Below are positions 6,073 to 10,874 of a stretch of 10,874 nt of DNA, one piece after another (position 1 is the first letter of the stretch; every line of letters begins with the position of its first letter). Source of the stretch: Syntrophomonas sp. UBA5288 (GTDB lineage: Bacteria > Bacillota > Syntrophomonadia > Syntrophomonadales > Syntrophomonadaceae); contig DHSK01000160.1 of NCBI GenBank assembly GCA_002408445.1, positions 1 to 10,874 on the forward strand, in the 5' to 3' direction. The notes below the pieces were generated by a model that did no database searches, had not been told where the DNA came from, and worked only from the letters and a program-made list of their open reading frames with translations. Position numbers and translations under genes: made by a program.

Positions 6073-6852
6073 TTAAAGTATATTAACAAAAAAGTAATAT
6101 ACTACAGGTGCCACCAGTAAAAAGCTGTCAAAGCGATCCAGCACCCCGCCGTGTCCGGGCAAGATATGGCCCGAATCTTTGGCCTTAAAATACCTTTTGA
6201 TAGCCGACATGAACAGATCTCCAAATTGGGCCATAATTCCTGCCAGCAGTCCCGTTATTAAATATAGCGGCAACGAAGCCAGCGGATGGTACAAAAAGGC
6301 CAGGCCTGCTATCAGAACCGGAAATACTGTGGCTCCAACTGCTCCTTCCCGGGTTTTTTTGGGGCTTAACAGAGGCACCAGTTTATGTTTGCCCCATTGG
6401 CGCCCGCAGCAGTAGCCGCCTACGTCACTGGCCCAGGTTACCAGCAGAGCCAGCAAAATAATAAGAAATGCATCCGGCAGGTAAGATATGGCCTCGGCAT
6501 AATGCAGCATCCAGCCCAAGTAAATTGCAGCGGTCATAGTGAATGCAACATCATTAATCTGAATGCGGGGATAATTTATAACCGTATATACAACAAATAA
6601 TAACAGGCTTATTAATAACATAAAGGGTAAATAATCAATATATTTACTGCTATACACAAGTACCAGGAATAATAAATACCCTGGCAGATATAAAGGGTGG
6701 TAGGAATTTTTCGACATCATGGTAAAAATCTCATACATACCCACCAAACCCAGTAAACCAAAAAATGCTTGCCAGTAAATTCCCCCCATATACATTACTC
6801 CGAGAATTACTGGTACCCCAATAACGGCGGTTAGAAGCCTGGTTTTAAACAT
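6073..6852 (-). CDS. cdsA: Phosphatidate cytidylyltransferase (CDP-diglyceride synthase)
   Basis: Makes CDP-diacylglycerol from phosphatidic acid and CTP at the cytoplasmic membrane, the branch point to all anionic phospholipids. The 259-aa protein is hydrophobic throughout, with about seven to eight membrane segments. The C-terminal signature of the family is complete at 216-242: SAIKR, then KDSGHILPGHGGVLDRFD (225-242). Also present are ASDVGGY (141-147), with the conserved Ser-Asp pair, and GKHKL then SPKKTREG (154-170). The ATG start at 6852 follows a short SD (AGG) and lies 20 nt after the uppS stop. The uppS-cdsA pair is standard; what follows is not, since dxr is displaced by a permease gene and a repeat-rich gap. 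Confidence 0.96.
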   Translation of the reverse strand: MFKTRLLTAVIGVPVILGVMYMGGIYWQAFFGLLGLVGMYEIFTMMSKNSYHPLYLPGYLLFLVLVYSSKYIDYLPFMLLISLLLFVVYTVINYPRIQINDVAFTMTAAIYLGWMLHYAEAISYLPDAFLIILLALLVTWASDVGGYCCGRQWGKHKLVPLLSPKKTREGAVGATVFPVLIAGLAFLYHPLASLPLYLITGLLAGIMAQFGDLFMSAIKRYFKAKDSGHILPGHGGVLDRFDSFLLVAPVVYYFFVNIL

Positions 6853-6872
6853 ATGTATTACCTGCCTGACTG

Positions 6873-7613
6873 TTAATTTAGACCACCAAAACGTCTACTG
6901 CGGTGCTGATAATCATATATGGCCTGCATTAAATCTTCCCGAGTAAAATCAGGCCATAGTACATCGGTAAACCACAACTCGGCATAGGCTATCTGCCATA
7001 GTAAAAAATTACTAATGCGCATCTCGCCGGCCGTGCGAATCAGCAAGTCAGGATCGGTGATGCCTGCGGTGTATAATAACCGGCCTATGGTTTCTTCCGT
7101 AATTTCATCAGAGCTTATCTCTCCCTTGGCGACCATTATCGCGGCCTGCCGGGCAGCCCGGACTATCTCATCCCTGGCACCGTAGTTTATGGCGATATTG
7201 AAAGTGAGGCCATTATTATTTTCCGTTATCCGACAGGCCTCTTCCACCTGGTTTACACATCGTCCCGGCAGTTTGGTATAGTCGCCAAAGACCCTTACTC
7301 TTACATTCTGGCGGTGTAATTCTTCAATTTCTTTTTGCATAAATTCTATTAAAAGGTTCATAAGATAATCTACTTCTTCCCGGGGTCGCTTCCAGTTTTC
7401 GGTTGAAAAAGCAAACACGGTCAGAACAGGTATCTTTAACTCGACACACGCTTCCACCATTTTGCGCAAGGTCGACATGCCGCCTCGATGTCCTATGGTA
7501 CGTGGCATGAGCTTCTTTTTAGCCCACCTGCCATTTCCATCCATAATAATTGCAATATGCCGGGGCAAGTTCTGCCTGTCAATTTTTTGTTCCCAGTCTG
7601 CATCTTTTGCCAT
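6873..7613 (-). CDS. uppS: Isoprenyl (undecaprenyl) diphosphate synthase
   Basis: cis-Prenyltransferase that extends FPP with IPP units to undecaprenyl diphosphate, the lipid carrier for peptidoglycan and wall polymers; peripheral to the membrane. 246 aa, a normal length. The catalytic loop IMDGNGRWAKK (23-33) has the essential D25. GHRGG (41-45) and FAFSTENWKRP (68-78) follow. The C-terminal IPP-binding part reads LIRTAGEMRISNFLLWQIAY (191-210) with R193, R199 and S201, then AELWFTDVLWPDF (211-223). AGGAG lies 7 nt before the ATG. The IPP it uses comes from the MEP pathway, two enzymes of which (Dxr, IspG) lie in the same cluster. A perfect hairpin separates it from frr. Confidence 0.97.
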   Translation of the reverse strand: MAKDADWEQKIDRQNLPRHIAIIMDGNGRWAKKKLMPRTIGHRGGMSTLRKMVEACVELKIPVLTVFAFSTENWKRPREEVDYLMNLLIEFMQKEIEELHRQNVRVRVFGDYTKLPGRCVNQVEEACRITENNNGLTFNIAINYGARDEIVRAARQAAIMVAKGEISSDEITEETIGRLLYTAGITDPDLLIRTAGEMRISNFLLWQIAYAELWFTDVLWPDFTREDLMQAIYDYQHRSRRFGGLN

Positions 7614-7633
7614 TAATCTTCTCCTGCCAAAAC

Positions 7634-7663
7634 TAACAAATCCCCATGCCAGGGGATTTGTTA
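7634..7663 (-). terminator. Perfect 12-bp hairpin between frr and uppS (possible weak terminator or processing site)
   Basis: TAACAAATCCCC (7634-7645) and GGGGATTTGTTA (7652-7663) are exact reverse complements around a 6-nt loop. It starts 26 nt after the frr stop and ends 20 nt before the uppS ATG. On the minus strand it is followed by AGTTTTGG, with only four T, so any termination should be partial. It could equally be an RNase-protected stem that sets the ratio of upstream to downstream message. Confidence 0.5.
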
Positions 7664-7689
7664 AAACTGAATCACGATCTTAAGGAATT

Positions 7690-8247
7690 TTAGACTTCCA
7701 TTATATCCTTTTCCTTAACCTGCAAGATCTTGTCTATGTCTTTAATACAATTATCAGTAATCTTTTGAATGTCATCAAGTGCTTTTTTGGCTTCATCCTC
7801 GGAAATAACTTTCTCTTTTTCTGTCGCTTTAGTTAAATCATTGGCTTCGCGCCTGATGTTGCGTATCGCCACCCGGGCTTCCTCCGCCATTTTCTTAACA
7901 ACTTTGACCAGATCCTTACGCCGTTCTTCGGTAAGCGGTGGGATTGCTATGCGAATTACATTGCCGTCGTTAGTCGGATTAACTCCCAGATCTGATTTCA
8001 TAATAGCCTTTTCAATACCGGCAATACTGCTCTTGTCCCATGGTTGAACAACCAGCAGACGCGCTTCAGGTACATTAATATTAGCCAGCTGATTTAACGG
8101 TGTCGGTTCTCCGTAATATTCCACCATAATCTTATCCAGCATAGCAGGATTGGCTCGCCCCGCTCTTAAGGCGGCAAAGTCCCCGGTCAAATGTTCAATG
8201 GTCTTTTTCATCCTGCTTTGGGCATCTTCCAAGATATCATTAACCAT
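7690..8247 (-). CDS. frr: Ribosome recycling factor
   Basis: Splits the post-termination ribosome together with EF-G so that subunits can be reused. 185 aa, exactly the usual length. The three-helix bundle domain is formed by the N-terminal helix, with LRAGRANPAMLDKI (27-40), and the C-terminal helices, with VAIRNIRREAND (126-137), including R132. The small domain II has YYGEPTPLNQLANI (44-57) and the IRIAIPPLTEERR turn (98-110). The ATG at 8247 follows the pyrH stop by only 5 nt, and its SD (GGAGG, 8256-8260) is formed by the last pyrH codons 8 nt upstream, so translation is likely coupled to pyrH. Confidence 0.98.
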   Translation of the reverse strand: MVNDILEDAQSRMKKTIEHLTGDFAALRAGRANPAMLDKIMVEYYGEPTPLNQLANINVPEARLLVVQPWDKSSIAGIEKAIMKSDLGVNPTNDGNVIRIAIPPLTEERRKDLVKVVKKMAEEARVAIRNIRREANDLTKATEKEKVISEDEAKKALDDIQKITDNCIKDIDKILQVKEKDIMEV

Positions 8248-8252
8248 CTACA

Positions 8253-8969
8253 TTACCTCCCCACATAAGTACCAATATTCTCACCCATCACCGCTTTTAA
8301 AATGTTGCCTTCCTGCGTCAGATTAAAAACTATGATCGGTATGTTATTATCCATACATAATGATGCTGCGGTAGAGTCCATTACTCCCAGGCCTTGATTG
8401 ATAACATCAATATAATCCAAGCGGTCATATTTGCGGGCATTTTGATTCAGCATCGGGTCACTATCATACACACCGTCAACCTTTTTAGCCATTAGTATTA
8501 CCTGGGCTTCAATTTCGGCCGATCTTAAAGCTGCAGTAGTATCAGTAGAAAAATAGGGGTTGCCTGTACCGGCAGCAAATATAACTACCCGTCCCTTTTC
8601 CAAATGCCGGATAGCCCTTCTGCGAATGTACGGTTCTGCTACTGCTCTCATTTCAATGGCTGACATGGTGCGGGTACCCATACCTTCATTTTCCAGCGCA
8701 TCCTGCAAGGCCAGGGCATTAATGACGGTAGCCAGCATCCCCATATAATCAGCGGTAGCCCGGTCCATACCTTTGGCACTTCCGGATACCCCGCGCCATA
8801 TATTGCCGCCGCCTACTACGATAGCCACTTCGACACCCTTTTTCTCAACTTCCACTACCTGGCGGGCAATCGAGGATATTATATCATGCTCAATGCCAAA
8901 CCCTTTTTCACCGGCAAGGGCTTCGCCGCTTAGTTTTAACACTATCCTTTTATATTTGGGAAGTTCCAA
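8253..8969 (-). CDS. pyrH: Uridylate kinase (UMP kinase)
   Basis: Phosphorylates UMP to UDP with ATP, the bacterial hexameric UMP kinase of the amino-acid-kinase fold. 238 aa, normal. Visible motifs are VLKLSGEAL (10-18, phosphate binding), VVGGGNIWRG (51-60), MDRATADYMGMLATVINALA (68-87, with R70 and D74), AAGTGNPYFSTDTTAALR (132-149, UMP and phosphate transfer), KVDGVYDSDP (163-172, ATP site) and VMDSTAA (196-202). The start is TTG (8969-8967), with GGAGG 7 nt upstream and the conserved core beginning a few residues later; no ATG suits. It lies 21 nt after tsf and 5 nt before frr, as in most Firmicutes. Confidence 0.98.
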   Translation of the reverse strand: MELPKYKRIVLKLSGEALAGEKGFGIEHDIISSIARQVVEVEKKGVEVAIVVGGGNIWRGVSGSAKGMDRATADYMGMLATVINALALQDALENEGMGTRTMSAIEMRAVAEPYIRRRAIRHLEKGRVVIFAAGTGNPYFSTDTTAALRSAEIEAQVILMAKKVDGVYDSDPMLNQNARKYDRLDYIDVINQGLGVMDSTAASLCMDNNIPIIVFNLTQEGNILKAVMGENIGTYVGR

Positions 8970-8976
8970 ACTATTA

Positions 8977-8981
8977 CCTCC
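8977..8981 (-). promoter_or_regulatory. Ribosome binding site deciding the TTG start of pyrH
   Basis: GGAGG lies 7 nt before TTG at 8969-8967 and just after the tsf stop. It is the only SD near the conserved N-terminus, so it supports the non-ATG start. Confidence 0.85.
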
Positions 8982-8990
8982 AAACCTTCA

Positions 8991-9641
8991 TTATTTGGAT
9001 TGCACCTGTGACATTACTTCGTTTACGAAATCATCCTGTTTCTTTTCCAGGCCTTCCCCTACTTCATAGCGGGTAAACCGCCTTACAGATACGTTTTCAC
9101 CTATTTTGGCTATAGTCTCATGAACCAATTCCTGTACTGATTTATCGGGATCTTTGATATAAGGCTGCTCCAGCAGGCACGCTTCCTTATAGTATTTTTC
9201 GATTCGCCCTTCTACCATTTTTTCGATAATTTTCTCGGGCTTGCCTTCTTCCAGGGCCTGCGCCTTTAAAACTTCTTTTTCATGATTCAGTACACTTTCA
9301 GGTACTTCTTCCCGTGATAAGAATTCCGGATTGGCTGCAGCAACCTGCATGGCAATATTATGGACCAATTCCTGGAATTGTTCGGTTTTGGCTACAAAAT
9401 CGGTTTCACAGTTAACTTCTACCAGAACTCCGATACGCCCGCCGCCGTGTATGTAAGACATAACAACACCTTCGCTGGCAATACGCCCGGCCTTTTTAGC
9501 TGCCTTGGCCAGTCCTCTGGTTCTTAATTCATCTATAGCTTTTTCTATATCACCATCAGTCGCTGCCAAAGCATTTTTGCAGTCCATCATACCTGCGCCT
9601 GTTCTTTCACGTAATTCTTTAACCATCGCAGCCGTTATCAT
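8991..9641 (-). CDS. tsf: Elongation factor Ts (short form)
   Basis: Nucleotide exchange factor that reloads EF-Tu with GTP during translation. The N-terminal UBA-like domain (about 1-45) shows LRERTGAGMMDCKNAL (10-25). The core that inserts into EF-Tu has ETDFVAK (79-85), with D81 and F82 as expected contacts. At 216 aa it is much shorter than the forms of about 280-295 aa in E. coli and Bacillus, and corresponds to the compact type with one C-terminal subdomain missing. The reading frame is intact to a normal stop, so this is a family variant and not a truncation. The ATG at 9641 has GGAGG 9 nt upstream. A terminator-like hairpin separates it from rpsB. Confidence 0.97.
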   Translation of the reverse strand: MITAAMVKELRERTGAGMMDCKNALAATDGDIEKAIDELRTRGLAKAAKKAGRIASEGVVMSYIHGGGRIGVLVEVNCETDFVAKTEQFQELVHNIAMQVAAANPEFLSREEVPESVLNHEKEVLKAQALEEGKPEKIIEKMVEGRIEKYYKEACLLEQPYIKDPDKSVQELVHETIAKIGENVSVRRFTRYEVGEGLEKKQDDFVNEVMSQVQSK

Positions 9642-9670
9642 AACGTTTAACCTCCTCGATTTTATGTAAG

Positions 9671-9704
9671 AAAAAGGGGTGGACAGGACTCCCTATTCAC
9701 CCCT
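9671..9704 (-). terminator. Terminator-like attenuator between rpsB and tsf
   Basis: On the minus strand AGGGGTG (9704-9698) pairs with CACCCCT (9681-9675) around a 16-nt loop, followed by five T (9675-9671). It begins 12 nt after the rpsB stop. A short T tract and a long loop suggest partial termination, which would make more S2 than downstream messages. Partial termination between rpsB and tsf is known in E. coli; applying it here is inference. Confidence 0.6.
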
Positions 9705-9715
9705 CTGGTTTCTAT

Positions 9716-10414
9716 CTAGGCAGTCTGCTCGCCCTGTTTGCCCTCTAGTACCGCATCAGCTATTTTGGCTGAAATTAATTTAACTGCTCTTATGGCATCG
9801 TCGTTGCCGGGTATAACATAATCGATTTCATCTGGATCGCAGTTGGTATCAACAATAGCCACTACCGGTATATTCAATTTATGAGCCTCAGCTACGGCAA
9901 TTTTTTCTTTTCTGGGATCAACTACAAAAATGGCGCCGGGCAGTTTATCCATATCTTTTATGCCGCCCAGGAATCTTTCCAGCCGTTCCCGCTCATTCAG
10001 CAGTCTTGCTACTTCTTTCTTGGTCAGGACCTCAAAAGTTCCGTCTGCTTCCATCTTTTCCAGCTCTTTTAAACGCATTACACGTTTCTTAATGGTCTTG
10101 TAATTGGTTAACATACCACCTAACCAGCGCTGGTTGACAAAATACATTCCGCATCTTAATGCTTCATCTTTAATAGTCTCCTGAGCCTGCTTTTTGGTAC
10201 CTACAAACAGAACCCCTTTGCCCTCCGCCGATACGCTCTTAACAAAAGCATAGGCGTCTTCAAACTTCTTGACCGTCTGCTGCAGGTCAATGATGTATAT
10301 GCCGTTCCTTTCCATATAAATGTAGGTCGACATCTTAGGGTTCCACCGTCTGGTTTGGTGTCCGAAATGTACTCCTGCCTCCAGGAGCTGCTTCATAGTA
10401 ATTACTGACACCAT
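9716..10414 (-). CDS. rpsB: 30S ribosomal protein S2
   Basis: Structural protein of the small ribosomal subunit, which binds late and is needed for S1 association where S1 exists. The family start MKQLLEAGVHFGHQTRRWNP (7-26) is followed by GIYIIDLQQT (38-47), LFVGTKKQAQETI and QRWLGGMLTNYKTI, then DPRKEKIAVAEAHKLNIPVV and DTNCDPDEIDYVIPGNDDA near the end. Length is 232 aa, as expected. Three starts are possible. GTG 10420 is part of the SD and is rejected; ATG 10414 is 5 nt and GTG 10411 is 8 nt after AAGGAGG (10426-10420). Bacillus S2 starts MSVISMKQLL, so the GTG at 10411 is a real alternative. It is the first gene of the cluster. Confidence 0.97.
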   Translation of the reverse strand: MVSVITMKQLLEAGVHFGHQTRRWNPKMSTYIYMERNGIYIIDLQQTVKKFEDAYAFVKSVSAEGKGVLFVGTKKQAQETIKDEALRCGMYFVNQRWLGGMLTNYKTIKKRVMRLKELEKMEADGTFEVLTKKEVARLLNERERLERFLGGIKDMDKLPGAIFVVDPRKEKIAVAEAHKLNIPVVAIVDTNCDPDEIDYVIPGNDDAIRAVKLISAKIADAVLEGKQGEQTA

Positions 10415-10511
10415 ATACACCTCCTTATAGTTTTAATCCTCCGCCGCATCATTCCCCGGGAAACTGAAATTCAGCACTATCCCGCAAGTCAACCGACGTG
10501 TGTAATCACCA
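10415..10511 (-). promoter_or_regulatory. 5' leader of rpsB
   Basis: About 95-100 nt between the predicted promoter and the rpsB start. It ends in a strong AAGGAGG (10426-10420). A modest hairpin is possible around CTGA-att-TCAG inside flanking GGGA/TCCC. Ribosomal protein leaders often bind the protein they encode; I do not recognise a known S2-leader structure here, so autoregulation is only a possibility. Confidence 0.35.
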
Positions 10512-10517
10512 AAAATT

Positions 10518-10547
10518 AATATACCACAAACCGGCGATATTTGGCAA
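10518..10547 (-). promoter_or_regulatory. Sigma-A-like promoter for the rpsB operon
   Basis: On the minus strand, TTGCCA (10547-10542, -35), an 18-bp spacer, then TATATT (10523-10518, -10). The -10 is preceded by TGG, giving an extended -10 (TGnTATATT). Transcription would start near 10511, about 100 nt before rpsB. This is the best promoter in the window and lies directly upstream of the first gene. Confidence 0.65.
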
Positions 10548-10647
10548 GAAAAGCAGTTATTTATGCATCGACTAACTATATGGTACCCATAGTAACATAA
10601 TAATTAAACTGCCCACTAAAAAAACAATGCAGTTAAGCAAAACTTAG

Positions 10648-10770
10648 ACGCTGAAGACACTGAATATTATGAATAACGCTGAATTTTTTTTAAATTCGAA
10701 ACACCTGAAGAAGGTTTAAGTCACTCATAGGATTAACAATTGCGGGAGTGGGGTGTTAAGGTTAGCGCAG
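10648..10770 (+). repeat. Dispersed intergenic repeat, copy B (about 123 bp)
   Basis: Plus-strand counterpart of copy A (5795-5920), so the two copies are in opposite orientation about 4.7 kb apart. It starts ACGCTGAAGACACTGAAT, carries three AC(A/G)CTGAA units (10648, 10658 and 10676), passes through TTCGAA and GAAGAAGGT, and ends in GTTAGCGCAG. Here the last third is the left arm of a long hairpin (10741-10800), while copy A lacks the matching right arm. It lies upstream of the rpsB promoter, antisense to the operon. Confidence 0.85.
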
Positions 10771-10800
10771 TGCAAGCGTTCTTAATACCCCACTCCGGCA
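10741..10800. repeat. Long hairpin at the end of repeat copy B
   Basis: GGAGTGGGGTGTTAAG (10745-10760) pairs with CTTAATACCCCACTCC (10781-10796), 16 bp with one G-T pair. One mismatch further out, TGC (10741-10743) pairs with GCA (10798-10800). The 20-nt loop contains GCGCAG and AGCG. No T run follows on either strand, so it looks like a repeat-end structure, not a terminator. Confidence 0.75.
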
Positions 10801-10821
10801 TAACTTACCTCACAGAATAGT

Positions 10822-10846
10822 AAAAAACCCAGCCCTGAGGCCCGCT
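10822..10846 (-). terminator. Possible weak terminator of an upstream gene
   Basis: On the minus strand a short G/C-rich stem candidate, AGC...GCT with inner CC/GG (10846-10831), is followed by GGG and six T (10827-10822). The pairing is poor (about 5 bp with a bulge). The position, before the rpsB promoter, would suit the end of the preceding transcript. Confidence 0.25.
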
Positions 10847-10874
10847 CCTAACCTCGATTTCACCCCAACACTAC

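Larger units (their letters stand above)
10427..10874. other. Gene-free region upstream of rpsB
   Basis: 448 bp with no supported gene. It contains the rpsB leader and promoter, an A/T-rich stretch (about 10555-10647) with a weak inverted repeat AACTGC/GCAGTT (10607-10612, 10629-10634), the dispersed repeat copy B with its hairpin, and a possible terminator near 10822-10846. The gene upstream of the cluster is outside the window. Confidence 0.7.

Noticed and set aside
10579..10597. Near-palindrome around GGTACC (ACTAT...ATAGT) upstream of the rpsB promoter as an operator
   Set aside because: Inner and outer arms are off-centre by half a base, the site is 30 bp above the -35, and A/T-rich sequence gives such matches by chance.

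Overview
The window is a core-genome segment with every gene on the minus strand. Read in the direction of transcription (high to low coordinates) the order is rpsB, tsf, pyrH, frr, uppS, cdsA, a membrane permease of the AI-2E/YtvI family, dxr, rseP, ispG and the first two-thirds of proS. The rpsB-tsf-pyrH-frr-uppS-cdsA-dxr-rseP-proS order is the classical Firmicutes arrangement, and ispG between rseP and proS is common in Clostridia. The YtvI-like permease (a family known from spore formers), strong AAGGAGG-type ribosome binding sites, three TTG starts and moderate GC content suggest an anaerobic, spore-forming clostridium, perhaps of the Syntrophomonas/Desulfotomaculum type. The lineage is inferred from gene order and protein sequence only.

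Layout in transcription order: 10874-10427 is gene-free. It holds a copy of a dispersed repeat with a long hairpin, a sigma-A-like promoter and the rpsB leader. 10414-8991 encodes the translation proteins S2 and EF-Ts, with a terminator-like attenuator between them. 8969-7690 encodes UMP kinase and ribosome recycling factor. After a perfect 12-bp hairpin come UppS and CdsA (7613-6073). A 392-bp gene-free gap (6072-5681) holds two unrelated repeat elements and a possible three-way-junction RNA. The permease, dxr, rseP and ispG (5680-1300) then follow with overlaps or gaps of 1 to 4 nt. A 160-bp gap with a 55-bp imperfect palindrome precedes proS, which runs out of the window at position 1.

The genes group around translation (rpsB, tsf, frr, proS), UMP phosphorylation (pyrH), the MEP isoprenoid pathway leading to undecaprenyl diphosphate (dxr, ispG, uppS), phospholipid precursor synthesis (cdsA) and intramembrane proteolysis (rseP).

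I found no new enzymatic or defence system. The unusual content is in the spacers: a roughly 125-bp repeat present twice in opposite orientation (5795-5920 and 10648-10770), two other palindromic elements (1225-1279 and 5975-6054), and folded RNA candidates beside them. All lie in the spaces of an otherwise essential operon.
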